Shown one piece after another: positions 13,870 through 23,700 of a stretch of 64,000 nucleotides of DNA (the stretch's first letter is position 1; every line of letters starts with the position of its first letter). The DNA is from Lichenostomus cassidix. Lineage: Eukaryota > Chordata > Aves > Passeriformes > Meliphagidae. A program made the position numbers and the translations under genes. Below the pieces are notes generated by a model, which was given only the letters and a program-made list of their open reading frames with translations, was not told the DNA's origin and made no database searches. The stretch is from positions 32,599,797-32,663,796 of the forward strand of contig CM039184.1 in NCBI GenBank assembly GCA_008360975.2, read 5' to 3'.

Positions 13870-13945
13870 ATGAGACTCCAGCTGCTCCTCTGGATCGCGT
13901 TTGTGCTCCTGGCGAGCCTCCTCCCAGCCCACGGACAGCGGCCAG
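13870..13945 (+). CDS. APELA: APELA coding exon 1 (signal peptide)
   Basis: 76 nt: 25 codons plus the first base of codon 26. It encodes the signal peptide and the QRP start of the mature hormone. The donor is G|GTAGGC at 13946. The 5'UTR boundary is not determinable by eye. Confidence 0.95.
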
Positions 13946-14455
13946 GTAGGCGATGCCTCAGCGTGATGCTTGTGCCGGTGGGGAGCCTGGGGTTAGTGTT
14001 TGCCGTGGGCACCCCCGGCGTGTTTGCCTGGTGGCGTCCAGCACGCGGTTTGGGACCTCCGGGACGAGTTTGGACCTGGCGCGTCCTCTGTGCGCTTCAT
14101 CCCTGCTTGTAGCGGCAGCGGGACAGGATGCTTCGCCTATCCCAAGAGAAACTTCTGGGAGGTGGAGGGGGGAACAGGGACAAATAGGGACCCAAGGTGG
14201 GCAATTGCTGCAGACTTGCTCCCGGGAAGCACCGGCGGCATGGGAGGGCACGGCCACGGGCACCGGTGGCCCCGTCCCGGGGAGAGCAGCACCGGCAGCC
14301 CCGGGCCGCCACTGCCGGGCACTGCCGGGGATCCCTCACGCCCCGCTTCTCTCCCTCTCTCCGCAGCCAACCTGGCCCTGCGCAGGAAGCTGCACCGGCA
14401 CGGCTGCTCCCACCGGCGCTGCATGCCGCTCCACTCCCGAGTGCCTTTCCCCTGA
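13870..14455 (+). CDS. APELA: APELA (ELABELA/Toddler) apelin receptor early endogenous ligand, whole coding region, 2 exons
   Basis: Joining 13870-13945 to 14367-14455 gives a 54-residue preprohormone, the same length as human. The product is a secreted ligand of the apelin receptor APLNR, acting in mesendoderm migration and cardiovascular development. Residues 1-22 form a Leu-rich signal peptide ending AHG, and the mature peptide begins QRPANLALRRK at residue 23 (32 residues). Two cysteines lie at mature positions 17 and 22 (HGCSHRRC). The RR pairs at 9-10 and 20-21 are the expected proprotein-convertase sites, and the 11-residue C-terminus CMPLHSRVPFP matches human exactly as I recall it. 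Intron 1 is 421 bp, phase 1, with donor CAG|GTAGGC and acceptor CCGCAG. The start is the first ATG and is followed at once by the signal peptide. The gene is easy to miss because neither exon is a long open frame. Confidence 0.97.
14367..14455 (+). CDS. APELA: APELA coding exon 2 (mature peptide) and stop
   Basis: 89 nt from after the CTCTCCGCAG acceptor to TGA (14453-14455). The transcribed exon probably continues 20 bases to 14475, where TCCAG|GTAAAT makes a good donor inside the 3'UTR. That would be an exon junction only 20 nt after the stop, too close to trigger nonsense-mediated decay. Confidence 0.95.
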
Positions 14456-14930
14456 GCCCCGGCCGAGCAATCCAGGTAAATCCGCGCCTCTCGCAGTTCA
14501 CACCCGCCTTGCCGAGCGCTGTGCGGGACATGGGAGGGAGCGAGGCAAGCCGCAGGCATGACTGCACCCGGGCTGCCCTCGTTAGGCTTGGGAACGGGGC
14601 TTGGGAGCTGCGCACGGCGGGACGGTCCATAGCTGCCCCAAAGCCGGAGCGCCCGGCCGCTGCCGCCTTCTCCCCCTTCCAGGCCAATCCCCCGCCAAAT
14701 GCCTTCGTGAGGCAGGGTGAAAAACAACCCAGCCCGCTAAAGGGGCCGAACGCTGCCCTCCGAGGCTGTTAGCAAAGCTGCGGGGCAGAGAGGGTCATTA
14801 GTGCAAAGGCTGGCCAAAGCGGCATCCGCAGAGGATGCTGCGGGGCTGCGGGCACTGACACTTGCCGCGTGTTGGAGGCACGGCGAAGTCGCCTCACTGT
14901 GTCGCCTCACTGTGCCTACCGTAACATGAA

Positions 14931-16741
14931 GGTAGTGGCATTCTCCCACTTCAAAGGGGACTGTAATTCTTAATCATTGTCAGCAAGACTTTTAGCTCCT
15001 TGGATGAAAGGCTATACAAGTGCAAAACATTAATGCTTTATAGCTGATTAGGGCATATACATTCAAATACTAAGTGACTGCAGAAGCACACAGGTAGCAT
15101 ATGCTAATAGGGTAGGCATCAAAAGGAAGCCTAGCGCTCTTGCAATTTAAGAATGAATAAATCATGCAGTCAGTAGTTTTGCATCTTTTAAAGTCATTAT
15201 ATATTAAAATAATGTTGTAGCCCCAGGCATGACAGCATCCTAAATAAATGGTGGCAGAATCTGCACTTTGTGGAGCCAAGATGTTTCGATTTACTAAGTG
15301 GTCAACAGTGAAAAGAAGACTAAAGTCAAACTTTTAACAACCCTATACCAAGAATCTTGTCAATGCATAAATTGCCTTGGTGAAAAGAGTCTAAACCACT
15401 CCCCAGCCATGCAAAAGGGTACCATTCCACTCTGTAGTGCTGGCCTATAAACACGTGGAATGTGCATATGGGATGGTAAACTGGCAAGTTTGTGTGGTTG
15501 AAAAAAAAGATTACCATATCTTAAATTTAATCTCAGATGGGCTGCATACTGAGTGGCAGAATTGAGCTGCCAGTAGAAAGAAGGACATGCCAGAAGGATG
15601 CTTTACTACTGAATGCCATGTTTCACTGCTACATTTAAACTAGAGGCAGGTTAAATGAGATTCCACCATCAGTTTAAGCATAAACCTAGAAAGATAAGCA
15701 ATTGGATCAATTCACTCAGCAGGCAGAGAATGAATGGACAGAGGGACTGAGGAATTTAGGCTCAGTGACTTCTTGAATCAATGCTGAATTATTTGCTTCA
15801 CGTCCTAAGAAGAGTAAATTTAACCCACTTTCCTCCCATTCAGCATCCATACCTGCAGATTGTTTGTGCAGAAAGCATCTACATTTTCTCTAATGTGCTC
15901 TGAAGCCTCATATAATGAATGCATTTTGCTTGAGACTACAGTAGCTGCATTATACATGTGCACTTACACTGGAATTCCTTCCCCCACAGAATATCAAGAT
16001 AAAAGGTATTTTCAGTGTTATCTCCTTTTCTTTTGGGACCTGATTTCTTGTAACTAAAGTCAAGGACCAAACAAAATTTACTAATTCATAATACATGTTG
16101 TAGGGATTTGGCTGAAGATGCTTCTGCTTTTTAAAGCTGTTTAGAATTCAGTATACCTCAGCTAGGGAGTAAGGGGGGACAGGCACCTGAACTAACTCTC
16201 TTAACTGCAGTCATTGTGGGTGCTACCCTTTATCTTAAGTAGGATTTACCATCGACATTTACATTCCCTTCCAGTTTTAGTCCGAATTCAGCAAATATTT
16301 ACATGCCTGGGTAACTTGACTCACATGAGTAATCTTATTGATCTCGGTGGAGTTGTACATATGGATAAAGCCATTTGCAGATGCAAACAGGATGCACCCT
16401 TAAGCCTGAAATTCAACTGGTGGTTGGAAACTAAAATGAGCACAGCAGCCTCTCACAACATTTAAAATGAGGAGAGGATTGAATTTGATTTTTCGTCAGT
16501 TGTATAGGCAAAACACAGGACAAAAAAAATTGAAGAAAATTTTACATTGGCAGCTTTCTTGCTTTTGTCTTTTTTTTTCAAACTTTGTAGCTGAAATTTC
16601 CAAATTAAAAAAACATTACTTCAAATTTCATCCATGTGTTTCATAAACAATGTACTCTGTTTTGTGTGAGACTAATTTATTCTACTAAACCTCTCATTAA
16701 TGTTTTTCTCTATTTCTCTCCTTTTTCTTTTTTTCCCCCAG
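14931..16741 (+). other. APELA: Remainder of APELA 3'UTR intron (starts 14476)
   Basis: AT-rich DNA between the inferred donor at 14476 and a strong polypyrimidine tract plus AG at 16700-16741 (CTCCTTTTTCTTTTTTTCCC then CCAG). No other gene is visible within it. Confidence 0.55.
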
Positions 16742-17399
16742 CAACTTTGTATTGGACTTTTCAGTGTTTTAAAGAAGCAACAGTTAAACCAATAGAGAAG
16801 TTAGTCAAATGTCCAGATCAACAACAGCTGACCTGACAGCCACCACAGTCACATCTTCAGAAGTCCTGTCTGTCACATTCTGCTGGACCTGAAAGAAAGA
16901 CCTCTGTCTCACACCCTAGGAAGTGGTGGTAGGGGAAGGGCGGTGATGGAGGATGTACATGAATTTACCTGGTTGAATAATTCCCTGTAAATTATTTGGC
17001 TTTCATAATGACTAGTGAAAGTTGTAGATCAAATCAATCATCAGGTACCTGAGCTGGATTTCTAGTGGCAGTAAGAAGGGAGGATCTGTCCAAGGGCATA
17101 TATTGTTCAGACTAAGTGAAATTGGATGTGCAGTTGACTACTCAGCTCAGGCTGTGCATAGGGCAGTGTAGTATCAGACTCCACTCCAGCACACAACTGT
17201 GAAAGTCCATTTTTTGTTTATACTTTTATATATTAATAATATATACATATGTGTTTTAACATTTAACATTACATCTTTATGGAATTACCTTAATAATAAC
17301 ATAGAATGCATTATTGCAATTGTACCAAAGTCAGGACCACACTAGTGGTCCTACTGGCTTCATGTATAGTAAGCATAGTAAGAGTTTACAATATAAGAA

Positions 17400-17565
17400 A
17401 GCAAAGAGACTGTTATCCCTCATTCTATAGATAGAGAATTTAAGCACACAGAGATAAGAGATTAGCCAAGGGTCATGCAAAACTGATAACTCAGATCTCT
17501 CAAGCCAGGCCTTAAGGTCAAGCCCATCCTCCTGTCTAATGAGCTGTTACTGCAAAGCCTATCAT
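17400..17565 (+). repeat. Ancient L2/MIR-type LINE-SINE fossil, degraded
   Basis: The order of CCTCATTCTATAGATAGAGA, then AGCACACAGAGATAAGAGAT, then TTAGCCAAGGGTCATGCAAA, then ACTCAGATCTCTCAAGCC parallels the conserved L2/CORE 3' end (cccattttacagatgagga - gcacagagaggttaag - ttgcccaaggtcacaca - gggattcgaaccc). Many substitutions indicate an amniote-age insertion. Confidence 0.55.
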
Positions 17566-18401
17566 TTGTTTTCTTAAACTGGGCTGCCGAACCAGACAGT
17601 TAAAACATACTTAAATTCAGTACTACAGAGCTATTTGCTTAATAGTAGTTTTCCTAAAAAACCTGCTACAGTATTATAAATAGAGCATAAAAATAGACCA
17701 TTGAAAAGAAACCTTTGTTTGGTCAGCCCGAGTGTTGCGTAGCACTCTATTCCTGTAATTTAAATGAATGGGATATTTGAACGTGGCACTACAATGAATG
17801 AGGACTTCAAACAGAAAACAGGCTGTCCTTTTCAGCACTGGAGGTCAAGAATACATTTAGCTTGGTTAGAGTTTTGTTCTTAAAGATACATGCTTCACAT
17901 CTGTCTTTTTTATCAGCAGAAATTACATACCTAAATGTAAAGGAAAACATGGTAGCCCTTTCATTAGCACAACTAAAAGAACCCTGAAAGTAAAACAAAC
18001 CCGGATTTTTAAGTCATTGCATTAGACTTGAAATGACAGCATTTTTTTAAAAATGTATAAATATGATCAAAGATCAGAAGTCTCATGGTTTAAATCCAGT
18101 ATTACATTTTTTTTCTTATAACACATAGTTTCTAATAAATCAAAGAACAGCAATAAAAAAACCTGGATAGCTGAAACTTTCCATTTCTAATCAGTGTCTA
18201 TATGTTCTCCCTTATCTCTAAGAAATTGAAATCTTAATTGAATTAATACTGTCAGAGCTTAACAAAAGTTTTCAAATTCCTCTGTCTATGAATAAAAATT
18301 AACTTCAGACCCTGTTCTGGAGTTGTGTAAAACCATCATAAAAAGATGGTCAAACTTATCTAAACCAACAAGCCGTCCTCTGGGTAAACCTTTGGAGTCT
18401 C

Positions 18402-18420
18402 AAAAAAAAAAAAAAAAAAA
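18402..18420 (+). repeat. (A)19 homopolymer
   Basis: Uninterrupted run of 19 A in the presumed APELA 3'UTR. Confidence 0.97.
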
Positions 18421-18945
18421 GCAGTTTCCCAAACAGGCTTCCTACCACTTATATATATATTTTAAAATTATTTATTTAACTTGGCTTTGATATGTATCCT
18501 TGGCTATCTCTGTTTAGAAGTACAGGTAAAGAGTGCGGGAAAGCAAGAAAAGTGAAGAGTAGCTATTTAACAGTTATGTCTTATAAATGAGTATATGGAT
18601 CTATTGTGACACTGGATATTTTATATAACCATAATTATTCAATTGACTTTGATAAAATAATAAGAAAAACATAATGTATCTATCAGAAAACTATATATGC
18701 ATGTTCCTTCATAGAAGTAAAAATAAAAGTGCCCTAGGAATCCTGTTGTCAGTCTACAAAATTATTCTAAATGTTTGTTGCTTAAAGACATGCGGATACC
18801 ATAAAATCTGCTTTGAAAAAGGCATTGACTGTGATCTTTGATAAATATGTTTATCAACTAGCTGGTTGGTTGTATATTTTGTAAAAAGATAGTATGCGTT
18901 TCAAATAATTTGTCATTTGAAATAAACTTTGTACACTTCTCAAAG

Positions 18946-21900
18946 TCTGTATTCTTCAGCTATCAAAGTCAATGCATCTAAAGAAAATGGAGAACTTTCT
19001 TACTTTTGCTATGGATTCATATAGATGCTGTGTGTAAAATTTTTTTACTCATTTTCTGACACAAAGGTTAGTTAAAAATTGAAAAATTTTTCTGACATTT
19101 TCTGTCTTTCTAAAAATGCAAAATTCTGATTAAAGTCAGATTTACATTCAACTTTGAACTATCCATTTTCATTTGATGTGCATAACATAAGGCTCATGGT
19201 AAAAACAGCTTTGCATGATAACAGTGTGAATCCATCTATAAACATGAAGCATTTGGACATGGAACTGCCTGAGCCCTCTTTGCATCTACAAGTGCATTCT
19301 TACAGGAAGCCTGCACAAATACAAATTGCTGTCTACTCAAAGTCAGAATAGATTGCATGGATGCAATCTAACAAGACTTGATCCCAAGATAGATTAAGAC
19401 CCCATATTCTGAAAGGCAAAACATGAATTTCTTAAACTTTGAATTACCTCCTTGTCTTGTAGACAGTCTTTATACGGGGAAAATGAAAATTTAATTTGAG
19501 AGTACATTTCATTAAGTCCTGTAATAGCAGGTCAGCAGGAAACGGAGGTAAATGCAAGGCTTTGGTGAGAAACAGCAGTTTAGCATGTTCCCAAAGGATA
19601 ATAAACAATTCACCTCTTCCCTTTCCAGTATGGAAAAAAGGAAATTATAGGAGAATAAAGACTGGAAATATTTCCCTTACACCACATACATATGCTATAA
19701 ATATCTCAGTGTCTACAGAAAGCCAAATTTTGCTAAGGGTCACATAAGATTTATATTGACATCAATCGGGAGAAACATTAGTATGGCAAATAACTTTCAA
19801 ATGTTTGACTATCGTCAGACAAGTACAATTAGCCTACTGATCTCTCACTACTCCAATGGCCTTTCTCTTTCTTGCTAGTGATCAGCTGCAAAATATTTGT
19901 GCAAAGCAGGAAACACTCCAACAGCACAAACAGGGCAACATGGGTTTTAGTTAGAATGCCTAAAAGCCAAACTCATTCCAAAGCTGAAAGTACTTTTTCA
20001 CATCTCTTGAATTGCCTGTTAAGACTTTTGTCTGCCCAAGTCTCTTCAGTCCTTCCTGCAAACCTTGTTTTTTTGGATTAAGAATGACTTCCAGCAGAGC
20101 AAGGCTGCTTAACTGCATGTTAGCGTAGAACCTTAAAGCAGGAAAATCCTGTTAAAATCTTTTACAATCAGTGATTTCCCTCGCAAAATGAAATATAATG
20201 TGTTTATATAGAATATCCACTATGAGCTATTCAGAAAGACAAAACAGAAATACTGAAGAGTTTTTCCCTCATGTAAGAAGTACACTTACAAGAGATAATC
20301 ACATCTTTTATGCGTAAAACATATTTAGCACAGTTCAGCATTTCAGCTAGAAATTATTAAAACCCCACAATGTGAGCATTTTTCAGGAACTCCAAATATA
20401 TTCCTTAACTGGTATGACATACTTCTTTTCTCAAACCTGAAAAACATATGTATTGGTTTTCTACAGAAATAAAAAACTATTGGGGTAACATTGAATCATA
20501 AAAACCAGGATAAAAGAATACATTATTTTAATTTTTATTTTAAGGTAGAGTTGTAACATGTTAGGAAACATTCCTTCATTTTTGTTACCTTCTTGCTGCC
20601 CCAGCTGCAATCCAGTATATCTTACCAAGGCCTGCAAATACAGATTCATTTCAGCAGCTGCAGTTACACAAAGAGCATCACTTCAGTACTTCAGTGACAG
20701 GTTTGCAGGTCTGGCACACCTCACCTGAGCAGGGCTGTGTTGGTGGTTAGCAAAGCACTGCAAACCCCTGTGCTCACAAAGCAGTTATGTTTTTACCCCC
20801 TGAAAGTTGGACCCAATGCTTCAGTGCTCACTGCATGCACAGCACACTAGGGATTTTACTTCAGGCAGTGCTGCAATCCAGCCCCTGAACAGGTGCTGAC
20901 ACTGCAGGGACAGGAACCCAGGCTGCAACACTGGGGATGGACAGCACTGCCCACCCCTGCACCCAACCCGGTGCCAGCAGAGAGCTGTCTGATAAGCAGG
21001 ATACAGCATGACCAGAACAGGTAGGACTCACTGCTCAATTTAGCACTGTGGCATGTCAGACACAGCAAGGTCACAGCTGAGCTCCATCTCCCTTGCACAG
21101 CAGCACACATTGACCCCTTCCATGTGGCATTTCAAGCAGCTGATTGCACACAACCTCCCTGAGCAGCTCTGCAGTCACCTTCTGTAGAGCAGTGAGCTCA
21201 GCCTAGGGCAGGGTGATGACCAGGAGGAGGCTGTGTGCCCAGGCCCACAGTACCCAGCAATGCCAATGGCACCAGCAATGCACCCAGGCAGGCAGCACCA
21301 GGAGAACCCAGGGGGCTGAGGAGTATTTCTGCCTCCAGCCAGGGTGGGCTTGAACCATCTGGCACAGATAAGGGGTTCGGGGCTGACACAGACCAGCAGC
21401 AGCTCCTACTTGACAATTCACTGTAGCTCTACCCTGGCCAGAGGTTCAAGCATTCAGGGTAAGCACTAAAGATTATGAGCTTCTAGCTGGAGCTCACACA
21501 CATGTGAAAAGCCTCCACCCTCCCCAAAGAAAAAGCTTAAAGATACTAAGAGAACAAGATAGAGTTGGGAATATGATAAAGATATAAAGCCGGGGCAAAG
21601 GGTGGGTGGGTGTTAAAAGTTATCATTTGTTATCACATGTGTACTTAGGAAAGGTAACAAAGGGCAGAAGATGTACATGTTTGCACACAGCAAGCCACAC
21701 TTGCTTTTCTTTCCAGCTACCATGTTCCACAGAAAGCAACACTACTGGTTAATCCCAGTTTTATCTTGAGCAGTCAAAGAGGAGAGGAGGAACATATGAG
21801 TTATGACCTTAAAACACAGGAAAGCTGTTCTGCTACACTATGCAGCCTATTTCTCTTTGTTGGAAAGAAACACAAGTAGCAGTGAAAGTCTGAAGCACGA

Positions 21901-22189
21901 CGGAAAAAAAAAAACTAAAAAAAGAGGATAAAACGAAACTTAAAGCTTCAAAACAAGCGCACAGCTATCCTTGTTCAGCTAGTTTGAAGTGCCAACCCTG
22001 CTGTGAGAACTTCAGCATAACCGAAAAACCTGCATAGGCTGCCTGTTGAAACCAGATGTACATGAGCTTAGAAATAACAGAACTCACACTCTTCCTTGGT
22101 TGCATTTATTGTGCATGAACTTCACAGCCACATTTTACTGCTTTTCATAGAAATTATGTAAATTGACATACACAATCACATCAAAACCT
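18946..22189. other. Intergenic between convergent APELA and TMEM192
   Basis: No gene recognised. A GC-richer block at about 20690-21430 stands out from the AT-rich surroundings and opens short frames on both strands (Gln, Pro and Cys-rich shadows), without any domain or CpG-island character. Confidence 0.5.
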
Positions 22190-23576
22190 GAGGTCTAAAA
22201 ACAAATAACTTTATTCCTTACAGGTATACTATAAAATTCTGGCTGCATTTTCAAGAAACAACAGTTAAGGAGAACAGTCTAGTGTTGGATAGCAGTAAAA
22301 CCTCCAATATTTATTGTTTTTTTCTTTGAATGAGACAACCCCCATATTTGTTGCACACTAACCAATTTAGTTACTTCTAAAGATGTGACCCATTAATTTT
22401 CCTTTCTTATATTCAACTACAAGACCACTCCTCATGAGAGTCTTCTTCCCTGTTTTGATTAGTGATTACCCTATCCCCACAGAGGTATTGGCTTCTAAAA
22501 TAATTCTTTGTCTACACTGGTAGACAAAACAGTACCAGAACAAAATTTTTCTTTCACCAGCCTTAATTCACCATACATTAAAACCAAAATTTTTTGTTTC
22601 TTCAACTTCTAAAAGACCTGTCTTCTGCTGTTTTCCACTTCCCCACATACACCATTTCAGCTGTTGAATCAAGATGCTGATGTTTTTTGAAGGGCCAAAG
22701 TAAAGAGCAAGTACGTAACAGGCATTTTTGACAGCATCTTTAAAAGCCTTCAGCACAAGTTATAGTTACCAGATCAATGGAAAAGCTTACACTCAAATAT
22801 TTTTGTGTTGTTAGTTCAGTTGGCAGAGCAGGAATCTTGTTACCAGCTAACACAAACTCCTAGTAATGGGATAGTCATCAGCCCTGAGGATCCCTCTGAG
22901 AGTTGTAAAGCCAGAATTCTGAACAACTGCTTATCATGGCATTGTTTTGTACCACAAACTTATAAGTGAGATTTGCAGTTTTAGGGCACACACCACTTTT
23001 TTATAATCCTAAATTGGATGCCAAGTTTCCCCACTTTCTTGACAAAGGAGAAAAGGAGACAAGACTTGAAAACAAGTATCTGTACCAGATTACTAAAGTA
23101 CACCACCTCTATCCCTGCAAGTAAAGGGAACCAGTGACACAACACATTTAGTCTCAGCTTCAGCAATACAAACTGCAAATACATCCCTTGGAAAGTCAGA
23201 TTTTTCTAGTGAACAAATTTGTATTCCAGAAATATAAAATACTTTGGTAGACTGAAGCTTAAGGGTTACACAGCAGTACAAAATAATAGCAACAACTAGG
23301 CAAAGTTAAACCATTAACTCAGGTCCAACTTTAACTTATGACGAACTAAAAATCCTTGAAGCTGCAGAACTTTTTTCCAGAACTGATGATTTGAAGAGAG
23401 CCAGAGTATCCAGTTGTAATAGGTTCATGGTGTATGCAGAGCTTATCCTTCCAGCTTAACTTCTATTTCAAAACATGAAAGATGACTGAAGAAGAGTCAC
23501 ATTTGTACAAATCAGTCTGGATATTACATACTTCATGTTCCCCTCCAGATCTCCATCAGCAGTTTTCCAAATGCTG
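22190..23576 (-). other. TMEM192: TMEM192 3'UTR with poly(A) signals
   Basis: The UTR follows the TAA at 23577. On the minus strand AATAAA occurs at 22315-22310, 22215-22210 and 22110-22105. The middle one is followed by a GU-rich stretch (TGATGTGATTGTGTATGTC), so cleavage near 22190 is likeliest. The short frames here (e.g. 22568-22756, 22981-23184) are UTR, not genes. Confidence 0.65.
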
Positions 23577-23700
23577 TTAAGTTTTGATCTGCTGAGATGT
23601 TAACGCCAACAGTCTCTTGCTGAGCAGTGCATTGTGTCGCTGAAGATACTCTATTACATCTCCTTGCTTCTCAACGATCTCTTCTAAACTGGAATTTTCC
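23577..23700 (-). CDS. TMEM192: TMEM192 coding exon 6 (C-terminal tail, stop)
   Basis: Residues 232-271 plus the last base of R231. The acceptor is TTACTTCAAG before 23700. The coiled-coil-like tail reaches RLLAL and then diverges from human, ending SQQIKT and TAA. Confidence 0.95.

Larger units (their letters stand above)
13290..14930 (+). promoter_or_regulatory. CpG island spanning APELA promoter, exon 1, intron 1 and exon 2
   Basis: GC content and CpG density rise sharply at about 13290 and fall by about 14930, in otherwise AT-rich DNA. The island holds both APELA coding exons. A CCAAT box (within ACCAATATGG, 13401-13410) lies about 465 bp upstream of the ATG. I see no convincing TATA box, so the transcription start is undefined. 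Long overlapping frames on both strands across 13953-14772 are open because of the GC bias and are not genes. Confidence 0.75.
16742..18945 (+). other. APELA: Inferred APELA terminal 3'UTR exon
   Basis: It begins after the only strong acceptor downstream of the UTR donor. There is no further coding sequence. Candidate poly(A) signals are AATAAA at about 18151, 18293 and 18722, and GAAATAAAC at about 18918-18926 followed by GT-rich sequence, which I favour as the end. It contains an ancient L2-like fragment (about 17400-17565) and a 19-base A run (18402-18420) that could prime false 3' ends in cDNA. Exon number and extent are inference; the acceptor itself is seen. Confidence 0.45.

Noticed and set aside
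13953..14772. Frames of 151-202 codons on both strands around APELA
   Set aside because: GC-bias shadows. The true product needs splicing of 13870-13945 to 14367-14455.
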